This document shows, piece after piece, positions 46,290 through 55,964 of a stretch of DNA of 64,000 nucleotides. The notes beneath the pieces are model-generated. The model searched no databases, was not told where the DNA came from, and saw only the letters and a program-made list of their open reading frames with translations. The stretch is from NCBI RefSeq assembly GCF_900104265.1, contig NZ_FNJJ01000008.1, forward strand, positions 214,856 through 278,855, written 5' to 3'. Position 1 is the stretch's first letter. Each line of letters begins with the position of its first letter. The position numbers and the translations under genes are program-made. This DNA is from Ectopseudomonas guguanensis (GTDB lineage Bacteria; Pseudomonadota; Gammaproteobacteria; Pseudomonadales; Pseudomonadaceae).

Positions 46290-47144
46290 ATGCTGCGCGA
46301 GCTGAAAACCTTCATCACCGTCGCTCGTCTGGGTACCTTCGCTGCCGCTGGCCAGCAGGTGGGACTGACCCAATCGGCGGTCAGCGCGCAGATGCGCGTA
46401 CTCGAGCAGCACCTCGGCGTGCGCCTGTTCGACCGCAGCGGCCGCGCCGCCGTACTCAACGCGGCGGGCCGCCACGCGCTGCCATTGGCCGAGCAGATGC
46501 TCGCGCTCTATGCGCAGATGGCGCTGCCGCAGGCTGCCGAGCAGTGGCAGGGCGAGCTGCGCGTCGGTGCCATCGCCACCCTGCAGACCGGCCTGCTGGC
46601 CGAGGCGCTGCCGCGCTTTCGTCAGCTGGCGCCGCGGGTCGAGCTGAAGCTGGTACCGGGGGTGTCGCTGCAGCTGTTCAGTCAGCTGGATGCGGGTGAG
46701 CTGGATCTGGCGCTGCTGATCAGGCCGCCGTTTCCGCTGCCCAAGGAGTTGCTGGAGGTGCCGCTGGCGCGCGAGCCCTTCGTGCTCATCGCCCCGCTGG
46801 AGGTGGCCGGCGACGATCCGCTGCAACTGCTTGCCGAGCAACCTTTCGTGCGTTACGACCGTGCCTCGTTCGGTGGCCGTCAGGTCAGTCGATTCCTCCG
46901 CGAGCAGCGGCTGAGCGTGCGCGAGGCGCTGGAGCTGGATGAACTGGAAGCCATCGTGCGCCTGGTGGAGAACGGCATGGGCGTGGCGCTGGTGCCGCGT
47001 GCCGGCCTGTGGCTGCAGCGGCCGACCCGGCTGCGGGTGATCGAGCTGGGCGAGCTGGTCTTTCACCGCGAGCTGGTGGCGCTGCTGCGGCGGGCGCAGC
47101 GCCAGCCGGCGCTGGATTGCTTGTTGCAGTGCCTGAGCGCGTAG
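46290..47144 (+). CDS. LysR-family transcriptional regulator
   Basis: A 284-residue regulator with N-terminal helix-turn-helix MLRELKTFITVARLGTFAAAGQQVGLTQSAVSAQMRVLEQHLGVRLF. The effector domain follows from about 88. It is divergent from the VOC gene across an AT-rich gap (46205-46275). It may control that gene; the ligand is unknown. Confidence 0.87.
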   Translation: MLRELKTFITVARLGTFAAAGQQVGLTQSAVSAQMRVLEQHLGVRLFDRSGRAAVLNAAGRHALPLAEQMLALYAQMALPQAAEQWQGELRVGAIATLQTGLLAEALPRFRQLAPRVELKLVPGVSLQLFSQLDAGELDLALLIRPPFPLPKELLEVPLAREPFVLIAPLEVAGDDPLQLLAEQPFVRYDRASFGGRQVSRFLREQRLSVREALELDELEAIVRLVENGMGVALVPRAGLWLQRPTRLRVIELGELVFHRELVALLRRAQRQPALDCLLQCLSA

Positions 47145-47184
47145 GGCGTCCCGGTACGTTCTGCTTGCTGGCGAGGTTGGGCCT

Positions 47185-47206
47185 GGTGCGCACGGCGCAC
47201 CCTACG
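47185..47206. repeat. Palindromic repeat, family A (single)
   Basis: GGTGCGCACGGCGCACCCTA followed by CG, a solitary family A unit after the LysR stop. Confidence 0.75.
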
Positions 47207-47230
47207 GATCACCGACGCATTTCACCCATA

Positions 47231-47262
47231 AAAATGCCGCGCGGCTTTGCAGCGGCGCGGCA
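47231..47262 (-). terminator. Terminator of the metNIQ operon
   Basis: On the minus strand ATGCCGCGC and GCGCGGCAT arms are followed by TTTTATGG. It lies just beyond the metQ stop. Confidence 0.8.
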
Positions 47263-47284
47263 TCGGGTACAGCGTCAGCGGCGA

Positions 47285-48055
47285 TCAGAACGCCGGTACG
47301 ACGGCGCCCTGGTACTTCTCTTCGATGAACTGCTTGACCTCGGCGCTGTGCAGGGCCTTGACCAGCTTCTGCACGGCGTCGCTGTCCTTGTTGTCGGCAC
47401 GGGTCACCAGGGTGTTGACGTACGGCGAGTCGCTGCCTTCGATGGCCAGGGCGTCCTTGGTCGGGTTCAGCTTGGCTTCCAGCGCGTAGTTGGTGTTGAT
47501 CAGGGCGAGGTCGACCTGGCTCAGCACGCGCGGCAGGGTAGCCGCCTCCAGTTCACGCACCTTGATCGCCTTGGGGTTCTCGACGATGTCCTTGGGCGTG
47601 GCGAGGATGCCGGCTTCCGGCTTGAGCTTGATCACGCCGGCCTTCTGCAGCAGCAGCAGGGCGCGGCCGCCGTTGGTGGCGTCGTTGGGGATGGCCACGG
47701 TGGCGCCTTGTGGCAGCTCGCTCAGGTTCTTGATCTTGCTCGAGTAGGCGCCGAAGGGCTCGACATGCACACCGGCGACGCTGACCAGCTCGGTCTTGCG
47801 GCTGGCGTTGAACTCGTCCAGGTAGGGCTGGTGCTGGAAGAAGTTGGCGTCGAGGTTCTTCTGCTGCACCTGCAGGTTGGGCTGCACGTAGTCGGTGAAC
47901 ACGCGCACCTTCAGCTCCACGCCCTCTTTGGCCAGGGCCGGTTTGACGAACTCGAGGATCTCCGCGTGCGGCACCGGGGTGGCGGCGACGTTGAGGGTTT
48001 CGGCCTGGGCCGAGAAGGCCGCGCAGGCGGCCAGGGCAGTCAGCAGCTTCTTCAT
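47285..48055 (-). CDS. metQ: Methionine ABC transporter substrate-binding protein
   Basis: A 256-residue NlpA/MetQ-family protein. It has signal peptide MKKLLTALAACAAFSAQA-E and no lipobox cysteine, so it is periplasmic rather than lipid-anchored. Conserved stretches are VAATPVPHAEILEFVKP, NFFQHQPYLDEF and IPNDATNGGRALLLLQ. It is the last gene of metN-metI-metQ. Substrate D/L-methionine by family. ATG 48055 has AAGGAA upstream. Confidence 0.94.
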   Translation of the reverse strand: MKKLLTALAACAAFSAQAETLNVAATPVPHAEILEFVKPALAKEGVELKVRVFTDYVQPNLQVQQKNLDANFFQHQPYLDEFNASRKTELVSVAGVHVEPFGAYSSKIKNLSELPQGATVAIPNDATNGGRALLLLQKAGVIKLKPEAGILATPKDIVENPKAIKVRELEAATLPRVLSQVDLALINTNYALEAKLNPTKDALAIEGSDSPYVNTLVTRADNKDSDAVQKLVKALHSAEVKQFIEEKYQGAVVPAF

Positions 48056-48119
48056 ATCAAGGTTCCTTTTGGGAAGGTTGGTGCGGGTCTCGCGGGTGGC
48101 GAGTCGCCGCTTGTTGGGG

Positions 48120-48788
48120 TTACTTGCGGGAAAAATGTATGACCAGGCGATCACCGACCATCTGCAGCACCTGCACCAGAACCAGCAGCAGGACCACGGT
48201 CACGGCCATCACGTCCGGCTGGTAGCGCTGGTAGCCGTAGCGCACGGCCAGGTCGCCGAGGCCGCCGCCGCCGATCAGGCCGCTCATGGCGGTGTAGGAC
48301 ACCAGGGTAATCGCGGTGACCGTGGTGGCCGCGAGCAGGCCGGGCAGGGCCTCGGGCAGTAGCGCGCGGGTGATGATCTGCCAGGTGCTGGCGCCCATGG
48401 CCTGGGTCGCCTCGATGATGCCGCGCTCGACTTCGCGCAGGGCGGTCTCCACCAGCCGGCCGAAGAACGGCGTGGCCCCCACCACCAGCGGCGGGATGGC
48501 GCCGGCGACGCCCAGCGAGGTGCCGACCAGCAGTTCGGTGAAGGGGATCATCAGGATCAAGAGGATGACGAAGGGCACCGAGCGCAGGATGTTCACCACC
48601 AGCGACAGCGCGCCGTACAGCACCGACTGTTCGAACAGCTGGCGCGGGCCGGTAAGGAACAGCAGCACGCCGAGCGGCAGGCCGAGCAGCACGGTGAACA
48701 GCATCGAGCCGAGCAGCATGTTCAGGGTGTCGAGGCTGGCCTGCCAGATTTCCGGCCAGAACACGTTGGGGAGCAGTTGTTCGAGCAT
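48120..48788 (-). CDS. metI: Methionine ABC transporter permease
   Basis: A 222-residue inner-membrane permease with five predicted helices. The ABC-permease EAA loop is EATQAMGASTWQIITRALLPEALPG. It overlaps the metN stop by one base (TGATG), so translation is coupled. Confidence 0.95.
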   Translation of the reverse strand: MLEQLLPNVFWPEIWQASLDTLNMLLGSMLFTVLLGLPLGVLLFLTGPRQLFEQSVLYGALSLVVNILRSVPFVILLILMIPFTELLVGTSLGVAGAIPPLVVGATPFFGRLVETALREVERGIIEATQAMGASTWQIITRALLPEALPGLLAATTVTAITLVSYTAMSGLIGGGGLGDLAVRYGYQRYQPDVMAVTVVLLLVLVQVLQMVGDRLVIHFSRK

Positions 48789-49795
48789 CAGCGCAGTACC
48801 TCCAGATGCACGTCGGCGGCGCCGAAGCGCGCCAGCGCGGCGTCGATGTCGCCACCGGTCAGGGCCAGGGTGAGCTGGCCGTAGGGGGTGTCCTTGATGC
48901 GGTCGATGCGCCCGGCGAGGATGCTGTAGTCGACCCCGGTCTCGCGGGCCACGGTGCCCAGCAGCGGCGCGTAGGTGGCCTCGCCCTGGAAGGTCAGGCG
49001 CAGGATGCGCCCCGACACATGGGCAAAGTCGTCGCGCTGCTCGTCCTCGTCGACGTGCTCGGACTCCAGCACGAAGCGCCGCGTGGTCGGGTGCTGCGGG
49101 TGCAGGAAGACCTCGGCCACCGGGCCTTCTTCGACGATCACGCCGGCATCCATCACCGCCACGCGGTCGCAGACGCGGCGGATCACGTCCATCTCATGGG
49201 TGATCAGCACGATGGTCAGGCCCAGTTCGCGGTTGATCTCGGCCAGCAGCTGCAGCACGGCGGTGGTGGTCTGCGGGTCGAGGGCACTGGTGGCCTCGTC
49301 GCACAGCAGGATCTTCGGCCGGGTGCTCAGCGCCCGGGCGATGCCGACGCGCTGCTTCTGCCCGCCGGAGAGCTGCGCCGGGTACTTGTTGGCATGATCC
49401 TGCAGGCCGACGCGCCCCAGCAGCTCGGCGACGCGGGCGTCGATCTCGGCACGGCTCAGCTCGCCGGCCAGGCGCAGCGGCATGGCGATGTTGTCGGCGA
49501 CGGTCTTCGACGACAGCAGGTTGAAGTGCTGGAAGATCATCCCGACCTGCTGGCGGAAGCGGCGCAGGCCGGTGGCATCGAGGGCGGTGACGTCGACGCC
49601 GTCGATCTCGATGCGGCCGCCGGAAGGCTCTTCCAGGCGGTTGATCAGGCGCAGCAGGGTGCTCTTGCCGGCGCCGGAGTGGCCAATGATGCCGAACACC
49701 TGACCGCTGCCGATCTGCAGCGTGGTGGGCTGCAGCGCCGGAATCTCGCGGCCGGCGACGCGGTAGGCCTTGTGGACGGATTGAAACTGGATCAC
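48788..49795 (-). CDS. metN: Methionine ABC transporter ATPase
   Basis: A 335-residue ATPase. Walker A is GHSGAGKST, the signature [15 protein letters not shown], Walker [13 protein letters not shown], with an H-loop in [11 protein letters not shown]-terminal NIL domain (about 255-335) senses methionine and gives trans-inhibition. It starts at GTG 49795. First gene of the operon; the 173 bases upstream show no clear operator that I can name. Confidence 0.95.
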   Translation of the reverse strand: MIQFQSVHKAYRVAGREIPALQPTTLQIGSGQVFGIIGHSGAGKSTLLRLINRLEEPSGGRIEIDGVDVTALDATGLRRFRQQVGMIFQHFNLLSSKTVADNIAMPLRLAGELSRAEIDARVAELLGRVGLQDHANKYPAQLSGGQKQRVGIARALSTRPKILLCDEATSALDPQTTTAVLQLLAEINRELGLTIVLITHEMDVIRRVCDRVAVMDAGVIVEEGPVAEVFLHPQHPTTRRFVLESEHVDEDEQRDDFAHVSGRILRLTFQGEATYAPLLGTVARETGVDYSILAGRIDRIKDTPYGQLTLALTGGDIDAALARFGAADVHLEVLR

Positions 49796-49968
49796 GCGAA
49801 CGACCTTTTGGGTGTGTTCAGGGGCGGGCCTCTGTGTGCAAGGGGCCGGGCGCCGGGTGGGCGCAAAAGGGCGCTAGTTTACCCGGCAGTGTTTAGGCCG
49901 AGAAAATCTTTGTTGGCCTATGGTTATTACAAAACGGCATTACCGACGCGCGGTGGACGGTGCTTGCC

Positions 49969-50805
49969 TCATGGGCGCTGCGGGCTCAGCAGCAGGCGCG
50001 GCGTCTGCTGGGGCACGATCTTCTGGCTCAGTTGCGGGCGGAAGCTCGGGTCGAGCTTCTTGATGCGCGCCGACAGCAGCGCCGCGACCCAGGGATAGTC
50101 CTTGGCCTCGCGCACTTCGATGCGCACGGCGCAGCGAAAGGTCACGACATCCGCTGCCACGCTGTCGAGCAGGCGGCGCAGGTTCTCGTTGTCCTGATTG
50201 TCCAGCATCGGCATGGCGATGACGCTGGTTGCCGCGCTCGGGTCGATCAGGCGCGCCTTGGGCTGGCTGCTGGGCGCCGCTGTCGGCTGGCCTGCAGGGG
50301 GTGTCGCTTGGGTCGCCTTGGCCTGGCGCTCGCTGGCCTGGCGCTGCTGGCGCAGTTGCTCCTGGCGCTCTGCGTCGAGCCTGGCGGCCGCCTCGCGCGC
50401 CTGCTGCTCGGCGGCGGCCTGGCGAGCGGCGCGTGCGCTGTCGATGGCCTGGTTGAGGTCGTGGCTCAGGGCAGGCGCCTGCGGCATCAGGCTGCGGGCC
50501 TGGCCCAGCGCCTGCGCGGCGCGATCCAGGTCGCCCTGCTGCAGCGCTTCGCGGCCCTGCTCCATGTAGGCTTCGGCCAGCTGGCGTTGATACTGCTCCA
50601 GGCGGGTATCGCGGCTGGCACGCTGCTGCAGCTCAGCGAGCTGGCTGCGCGCGTCGTCGAGCCGTTCTTCGGCCAGGCTCAGGTCGAGCTGGCGGAAGGC
50701 AACGACCAGATCGTCGACCGGCGGCAGGCTGTTCTGTTGACTGCTCTGGCAGCCGGCCAGCAGAACCAGAAAAAGAGGAAGACCACGGAAAACGAACGAC
50801 TTCAT
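49969..50805 (-). CDS. Lipoprotein with TPR-like and coiled-coil regions
   Basis: A 278-residue predicted lipoprotein: MKSFVFRGLPLFLVLLAGC with lipobox LAGC. Helical TPR-like repeats (about 35-115) lead to an Ala/Gln/Arg-rich coiled coil (DSARAARQAAAEQQAREAAARL), a Pro/Ala linker and a compact C-terminal domain (VVTFRCAVRIEVREAKDYPWVAALLSARI). A protein of this kind sits between the methionine and zinc importers in other pseudomonads too. Function unknown. Confidence 0.8.
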   Translation of the reverse strand: MKSFVFRGLPLFLVLLAGCQSSQQNSLPPVDDLVVAFRQLDLSLAEERLDDARSQLAELQQRASRDTRLEQYQRQLAEAYMEQGREALQQGDLDRAAQALGQARSLMPQAPALSHDLNQAIDSARAARQAAAEQQAREAAARLDAERQEQLRQQRQASERQAKATQATPPAGQPTAAPSSQPKARLIDPSAATSVIAMPMLDNQDNENLRRLLDSVAADVVTFRCAVRIEVREAKDYPWVAALLSARIKKLDPSFRPQLSQKIVPQQTPRLLLSPQRP

Positions 50806-50955
50806 CAAAACGAGTCTCGAATTGTGCAAAAAACGCGCAATCATACAGAGTTGCGGCAGCGATTTCACGTTGATCGCTAGCGCCATGGTTCTATGCCGCG
50901 CGGGGCCTGGCGAGGTATCGGCCAGGGCGCGGATCCGTAGGGGGGGTTAGCGCCG

Positions 50956-51744
50956 TCAACCGCTGCGCCTGGGCAAGGCAAAGCTGGCCAGGAACAGCGC
51001 CGCGGCGCTGACCACGATGGACGGCCCGGCAGGCGTGTCCTGATACCAGGACATGGCCAGACCCGCGCACACCGCCAGCAGCCCGAGCAGGCTGGCGCCC
51101 ACGGCCATCTGCTCCGGCGTGCGCGCGTGGCGCTGGGCCGCGGCAGCAGGAATGATCAGCAAGGAGGTGATCAGCAGCACGCCGACGATCTTCATCGCCA
51201 CGGCGATCACCACCGCGATCAGCAGCATCAGCGCCAGGCGAATCGCTGCCACCGGCAGGCCTTCGACCCGCGCCAGTTCCTCGTGCACGGTGATTGCCAG
51301 CAGCGGTCGCCACAGCCAGGCCAGCAGCGCCAGCACCAGTGCACTGCCGCCAATGATCCAGGCCAGATCGGTCGCGCTGACGGCGAGCAGGTCGCCGAAC
51401 AGGTAGCTCATCAGGTCGATGCGCACGTCATGCATGAAGCTCAGCGCCACCAGGCCCAGCGACAGGGTGCTGTGGGCGAGGATGCCCAGCAGGGTGTCGG
51501 AGGCCAGCGGCTGACGCTGCTGCAGGGTCACCAGCAGCACGGCGAGCAGCACGCAGCCGACCGTCACGGTGAGGGTCGGGCTGACGTCCAGCAGCAGGCC
51601 CAGGGCCACGCCGAGCAGGGCGGCGTGGGACAGGGTGTCGCCGAAATAGGCCATGCGTCGCCATACCACGAAGGAGCCGAGCGGGCCGGCCACCAGGGCC
51701 AGCGCCAGGCCGGCAAGCAGGGCGTTGAGGAGAAAGTCGGGCAT
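50956..51744 (-). CDS. znuB: Zinc ABC transporter permease
   Basis: A 262-residue ABC-3 family permease with about eight helices. It opens FLLNALLAGLALALVAGPLGSFVVWRRMAYFGDTLSHAALLGVALGL, as ZnuB does. It forms the inner-membrane channel with ZnuC and takes zinc from ZnuA. Its start overlaps the znuC stop (TGATG). Confidence 0.95.
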   Translation of the reverse strand: MPDFLLNALLAGLALALVAGPLGSFVVWRRMAYFGDTLSHAALLGVALGLLLDVSPTLTVTVGCVLLAVLLVTLQQRQPLASDTLLGILAHSTLSLGLVALSFMHDVRIDLMSYLFGDLLAVSATDLAWIIGGSALVLALLAWLWRPLLAITVHEELARVEGLPVAAIRLALMLLIAVVIAVAMKIVGVLLITSLLIIPAAAAQRHARTPEQMAVGASLLGLLAVCAGLAMSWYQDTPAGPSIVVSAAALFLASFALPRRSG

Positions 51745-52532
51745 CAGTGTTTGCAGTCCGGGCCGTGAACATGAGCCGGGCCGTGGATGGTCAGGCCGGG
51801 CTTGACCACGCCGCCATGCAGGTCATGAGCGTGGTCGTGATGGTGGTGATAGACGGCCAGGCTCTTGGCGTCCTGGCCGAACAGTTCGATGAAGGCCGGA
51901 TCTTCGCTGACCTGTTCCGGATGGCCGGAGCAGCACACATGGCGGTTGAGGCAGACCACCTGATCGGTGGCGCTCATCACCAGGTGCAGGTCGTGCGAGA
52001 CCATCAGCACGCCGCAGCCGTGGCGCTCGCGCAGCCGCGAGATCAGCCGGTACAGCTCGGCCTGGCCGGCGACGTCGACGCCCTGCACCGGTTCGTCGAG
52101 CACCAGCAGCTGCGGCTCGCGCAACAGTGCGCGGGCCAGCAGCACGCGCTGCATCTCGCCGCCGGAAATGCTCTGCAGCGGGCTGTCGATCACCTGCTCG
52201 GCGCCGACTTCGGCCAGCGCCGCCAGCGCGCGCTTGCGATCCACTCCCGGCACCAGGCGCAGGAAACGCAGCACCGACAGCGGCAGGGTGGCATCGACAT
52301 GCAGTTTCTGCGGCATGTAGCCGATACGCAGGCGCGGTGCGCGGCGCACGTTGCCACGCTGCGGCTGCAGCAGGCCGAGCACCACGCGCACCAGGGTGGT
52401 CTTGCCGGCACCGTTGGGGCCGATCAGGGTGACGATCTCGCCAGGCTGCACGCTCAGCTGCACCTCGTCCAGCACGGCCTGGCCGTTGAAGCTGACCGCG
52501 ACCCCGTCGAGACGGATCAGCGCCTCGCTCAT
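51744..52532 (-). CDS. znuC: Zinc ABC transporter ATPase
   Basis: A 262-residue ATPase. Walker A is [10 protein letters not shown], the signature [16 protein letters not shown], Walker [13 protein letters not shown], and H-loop MVSHDLH. The C-terminal tail is histidine-rich ([15 protein letters not shown], then [13 protein letters not shown]), which could bind zinc in the cytoplasm. It starts at ATG 52532, overlapping the zur stop by four bases. Operon order is zur-znuC-znuB. Confidence 0.95.
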   Translation of the reverse strand: MSEALIRLDGVAVSFNGQAVLDEVQLSVQPGEIVTLIGPNGAGKTTLVRVVLGLLQPQRGNVRRAPRLRIGYMPQKLHVDATLPLSVLRFLRLVPGVDRKRALAALAEVGAEQVIDSPLQSISGGEMQRVLLARALLREPQLLVLDEPVQGVDVAGQAELYRLISRLRERHGCGVLMVSHDLHLVMSATDQVVCLNRHVCCSGHPEQVSEDPAFIELFGQDAKSLAVYHHHHDHAHDLHGGVVKPGLTIHGPAHVHGPDCKH

Positions 52533-53014
52533 GGCTTGTCCTTGCAGCCCGCGCACAGCCCGACCACTTCCACGGTCTGGCTTTCCACGGCGAAACCAAC
52601 GCCGGCCGCACCGTCGACGATGGCCTGGCTGATGGCCGGCTGTTCCAGTTCGGTGGCGGCGTGGCAGCTGCGGCAGATCAGGAACTGCCCCTGGTGCGCA
52701 TGCTCCGGGTGGCTGCAGCCGACGAAGGCGTTGAGCGAGGCGATGCGGTGCACCAGGCCGTTTTCCAGGAGGAAATCCAGCGCGCGATAGACGGTCGGCG
52801 GCGCCGCGCGGCGGCCGTCTTCGTCGCTCAGCACGCCGAGGATGTCGTAGGCGCCGAGCGGCTTGTGGCTGGCCCACACCAGTTCCAGCACCCGCTTGCG
52901 CAGCGCGGTCAGGCGCAGACCCTGGCGCGCGCAGATGGTTTCGGCCTCGGCCAGGGCATGGCTGACGCAGCGGGAATGGTCGTGAGGGCGTGCAGACAGG
53001 GGGGTGTCGGTCAT
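52529..53014 (-). CDS. zur: Zinc uptake regulator Zur
   Basis: A 161-residue Fur-family repressor. The N-terminal winged helix is [26 protein letters not shown] and [20 protein letters not shown]. Metal sites include [18 protein letters not shown] and the C-terminal CAGC. With zinc bound it blocks the Zur box at 53041 and the one at 23071. ATG 53014 is preferred over TTG 53020. Autoregulated with znuCB. Confidence 0.95.
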   Translation of the reverse strand: MTDTPLSARPHDHSRCVSHALAEAETICARQGLRLTALRKRVLELVWASHKPLGAYDILGVLSDEDGRRAAPPTVYRALDFLLENGLVHRIASLNAFVGCSHPEHAHQGQFLICRSCHAATELEQPAISQAIVDGAAGVGFAVESQTVEVVGLCAGCKDKP

Positions 53015-53040
53015 GGGCAAGGACGGCGCAGGTGAGAGAC

Positions 53041-53053
53041 GTTATTATATTAC
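53041..53053. promoter_or_regulatory. Zur box between zur and znuA
   Basis: GTTATTATATTAC matches the Zur operator with a few mismatches. It lies 27 bases before zur and 28 bases before znuA and would control both divergent units. Confidence 0.8.
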
Positions 53054-53080
53054 CCGTTCAATCCCGCCCGAGTATGCCCC

Positions 53081-54019
53081 GTGTCGCGTCTTTTCTGCCT
53101 CATTACCTTGCTGTTCGTCGCCAATGCCCAGGCCGAGGTGCGCCTGCTCACCAGCATCAAGCCGCTGCAACTGATCGCCGCGGCGGTGCAGGACGGCGTC
53201 GGTTCGCCCGATGTACTGCTGCCCCCGGGCGCCTCGCCGCACCATTACGCACTGCGTCCGTCGGACGTGCGCCGGGTACGCGACGCCGACCTGCTGTACT
53301 GGATCGGCCCGGACATGGAAGGCTTCCTGCCGCGGGTACTGGAGGGGCGCAGCCAACCGGACGTGGCGGTGCAGGCGCTACCCGGCATGACCCTGCGCCA
53401 CTTCGGCGACAGTCATGGGGAGCACGACCACGACGATCACGATCATGCTCATGAGCACGCCAGTGACGGCCTGGGCCACGATCACGACCACCGCCCCGGC
53501 AGCCTGGATGCCCACCTGTGGCTGGCCGCCGACAATGCCAGGATCATCGCGGCACGCATGGCCGCCGACCTGGCCAGGCTGGACGCCGCCAACGCCGCGC
53601 GCTACGCCGCCAACCTGCAGGCCTTCGAGGAGCGCCTGGATGCGCTCGACGGCCGCATTCGCCCGCAACTGGCCGCCCTGCAGGGCAAGCCGTATTTCGT
53701 CTTCCACGAGGCCTACGACTACTTCGAAGCCGCCTATGGCCTCAAGCATGCCGGCGTGTTCAGCGTGCTGACCGAAGTACAGCCTGGCGCCCGTCACGTC
53801 GCCGCCATGCGCAAGGCGCTGCAGCAGGCCGGGCCCAGCTGCGTGTTCAGCGAGCCGCCTCTGCGCCCGCGTCTGGCCGAAACCCTGACCGCCGGCCTGC
53901 CGGTCAAGCTGGCCGAGCTCGACGCCCTGGGAGGCGACCTGCCGGTCGCCGCCAGCGGTTACGAGCAACTGCTAGAAAACCTGGCGGGCGGTCTGAGCGA
54001 GTGCCTGGGTAGCCTGTAG
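53081..54019 (+). CDS. znuA: Zinc ABC transporter periplasmic binding protein
   Basis: A 312-residue cluster 9 binding protein. Signal peptide MSRLFCLITLLFVANAQA-E. Zinc ligands are expected from SPHHYALRP, DAHLWLAADN, FHEAYDYF and the late glutamate region. A histidine/aspartate-rich loop (GEHDHDDHDHAHEHA and GHDHDH, about 110-140) is the usual ZnuA zinc-collecting loop. Starts at GTG 53081; no ATG in frame gives a signal peptide. Repressed by Zur. Confidence 0.95.
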   Translation: MSRLFCLITLLFVANAQAEVRLLTSIKPLQLIAAAVQDGVGSPDVLLPPGASPHHYALRPSDVRRVRDADLLYWIGPDMEGFLPRVLEGRSQPDVAVQALPGMTLRHFGDSHGEHDHDDHDHAHEHASDGLGHDHDHRPGSLDAHLWLAADNARIIAARMAADLARLDAANAARYAANLQAFEERLDALDGRIRPQLAALQGKPYFVFHEAYDYFEAAYGLKHAGVFSVLTEVQPGARHVAAMRKALQQAGPSCVFSEPPLRPRLAETLTAGLPVKLAELDALGGDLPVAASGYEQLLENLAGGLSECLGSL

Positions 54020-54026
54020 GACTGTA

Positions 54027-54245
54027 GGGTGGAACGCCCTTTATCGTTCCACCCGGGATTCGCCAGTCGAGGATTTCTGGTGGATGAATACGCAGCGCGC
54101 TGGGTAGCCTAAAGGGCCTTTGGGGTCACATGCAGGGCCTTCGCGTAGCCCGGATGCAATCCGGGAGCGATGGTGCTGGCCCCGGATTGCATCCGGGCTA
54201 CAGGTAATCGAACTCCCATGCCGTGGGAGGGGTTTCAGCCGCGAC
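54027..54245. repeat. Repeat-filled gap: hairpin, family D pair, family B unit
   Basis: The gap after znuA (54020-54332) has no gene. It holds GGGTGGAACG/CGTTCCACCC (54027-54054), which may end znuA transcription, then an inverted pair of family D units GTAGCCCGGATGCAATCCGG (54144-54203), and a family B unit at 54223-54245. Confidence 0.75.
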
Positions 54246-54332
54246 GAGCCTGCCTACGAACTGTAACCACCCTCGCATTGCCGCTGACCGGAACAAACCA
54301 CTAGGCTTGCGCTTTTACTGCGAGCGCCCGCC

Positions 54333-55574
54333 ATGTCGCCAACCGCACCTCGCCCATCCAACGCCACGCTGGTGCTGCTGGCCTCGCTCTATTGCGCGCA
54401 AGGCCTGCCGTCCGGGCTGATCGCCCATTCGCTGCCGGTGCTGCTGCGTCAGCACGGTGTCGACCTGGCGCTGATCGGCCTGCTCAAACTGCTGGCCTTG
54501 CCCTGGCTGCTCAAGGTGCTCTGGGCGCCGTGGATCGACCGTCTGGCCTCGCAGCGTCTAGGTCATCACCGTGGCTGGATCCTGCCGCTGCAGACGGGCG
54601 TGATCCTTTGTGTGGCCGTGCTGGCGATGCTGGCGCCGCAGACCCTGTTCGGCTCCGGCCTGTGGTTGCTGCTTGGCCTGCTGCTGCTGATCAATCTGCT
54701 GGCGTCGACCCAGGACATTGCCACCGATGGCCTTACCGTGCGCCTGCTGCCCGAGCGCTGGCGCGGCCTCGGCAACAGCCTGCAGGTCGGCGGCTACAAG
54801 GTCGGCATGATCGTCAGCGGCAGCGGCCTGCTGCTGGTGATCGACCCGCTGGGCTGGAACCTGGCTGTGGGGCTGGTGGCCGGCCTGATCCTGTTGATGA
54901 CCGTGCCGAGCTGGTTGTTTCCCGAGCACCGGGTCCTGCCCTTCCAACCCGCCCTGGCCGAAACCGCGATCGGCCCGCGCCTACTGCTGAACCACTATCG
55001 CGGCCTGCTGGCGCAGCCCGGCATGCTCCTGTGGCTGGCGGTGGTGCTCACCTTCAAGCTGGGCGACTCGCTGGGTTCGCCGATGATCAAGCCGATGCTG
55101 GTGGACCAGGGCTGGAGCAGTGCAGCGCTCGGCCAACTGACCCTGATCAGCAGCCTGGCCGGCATCGCTGGCGCGGTGCTCGGCGGCCTGCTCTACGCCC
55201 GCATCGGCGTACTGCGCGCACTGATCCTGTTCGGCACCCTGCAGGCCATCGGCATCGCCGCCCTGGCGCTGCTGGTAGGGCAAGGGGGCAATGTCGGGCT
55301 GGTCTATGCCGTCACCCTGTTCGAGCAGGTGGCCGACGGCATGTCCACCGTCGCCCTGTTCGCCGCCATGATGCGCATGTGCCGCCCCGAACACGAAGGC
55401 GCCGACTTCACCCTGCAGGCCTCGGCACAGTTGCTGTTGTCCGGCTTCGTCGGTGCCAGCAGTGGGGTGCTGGCCAAGGCGTTGGGGTATGAGGGCTTGT
55501 TCGTCGGGGCGGGGGTGTTGGGGTTGCTGGTGTTGGTGGTCGTGCTGATGCACGCGCGCCGTACTCAAGGCTGA
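54333..55574 (+). CDS. MFS permease, AmpG-like
   Basis: A 413-residue protein with about 12 helices. The opening LASLYCAQGLPSGLIAHSLPVLLRQHGVDLALIGLLKLLALPWLLKVLWAPWIDR is of the AmpG / RhtX-FptX type, families that carry muropeptides or siderophores inward. A late ALFAAMMRMCRPEHEGADFTLQAS also fits. Substrate unassigned. It follows znuA but is separated by repeats and a hairpin, so it is probably not part of the zinc operon. Confidence 0.87.
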   Translation: MSPTAPRPSNATLVLLASLYCAQGLPSGLIAHSLPVLLRQHGVDLALIGLLKLLALPWLLKVLWAPWIDRLASQRLGHHRGWILPLQTGVILCVAVLAMLAPQTLFGSGLWLLLGLLLLINLLASTQDIATDGLTVRLLPERWRGLGNSLQVGGYKVGMIVSGSGLLLVIDPLGWNLAVGLVAGLILLMTVPSWLFPEHRVLPFQPALAETAIGPRLLLNHYRGLLAQPGMLLWLAVVLTFKLGDSLGSPMIKPMLVDQGWSSAALGQLTLISSLAGIAGAVLGGLLYARIGVLRALILFGTLQAIGIAALALLVGQGGNVGLVYAVTLFEQVADGMSTVALFAAMMRMCRPEHEGADFTLQASAQLLLSGFVGASSGVLAKALGYEGLFVGAGVLGLLVLVVVLMHARRTQG

Positions 55575-55629
55575 GAACGGCGCGGCATGACCAAGGAGCA
55601 GTCCAGCGAGGAATGCTCAGGAACCAGTC

Positions 55630-55914
55630 TCAGGCGTTAGTCGGCGCAGGCTCGCTCAGACCTTGAAGCGATTTCTTCGCGCCGAGAATACCGATGACGC
55701 CGACGGGGACGAAGGGCACGCAGCCGATGATGAACAGGATGGCGCCCAGCTTGGTCTTGTCGAGCATGACCAGCAGCATGCCAACCAGGTTCAACGCCAA
55801 AAACGGCAGCATCCAGACGAATAGGCCTTCATAGCGGGGCTCCACGCTGATCCAGATCACCGCAAGCAGGTGAATGACGGCGCCCAGCGGCATTTTGAAA
55901 TCCATTTTGTTCAT
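55630..55914 (-). CDS. Small membrane protein
   Basis: A 94-residue protein with about three hydrophobic segments (PLGAVIHLLAVIWISV, LFVWMLPFLALNLVGMLLVML, LGAILFIIGCVPFVPVGVIGIL) and a short polar tail. AAGGAAAG precedes ATG 55914. No family recognised. It is the last minus-strand gene after the T6SS immunity region and may be unrelated to it. Confidence 0.7.
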   Translation of the reverse strand: MNKMDFKMPLGAVIHLLAVIWISVEPRYEGLFVWMLPFLALNLVGMLLVMLDKTKLGAILFIIGCVPFVPVGVIGILGAKKSLQGLSEPAPTNA

Positions 55915-55964
55915 GCGTTCTTTCCTTGAGTGTGTTGTTGGAGGTTGAGGTTGGTTGTCTGCAA

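Noticed and set aside
52533..52877. N-terminal extension of ZnuC
   Set aside because: The region is the zur coding sequence in another frame; ATG 52532 gives a normal ZnuC start overlapping the zur stop.
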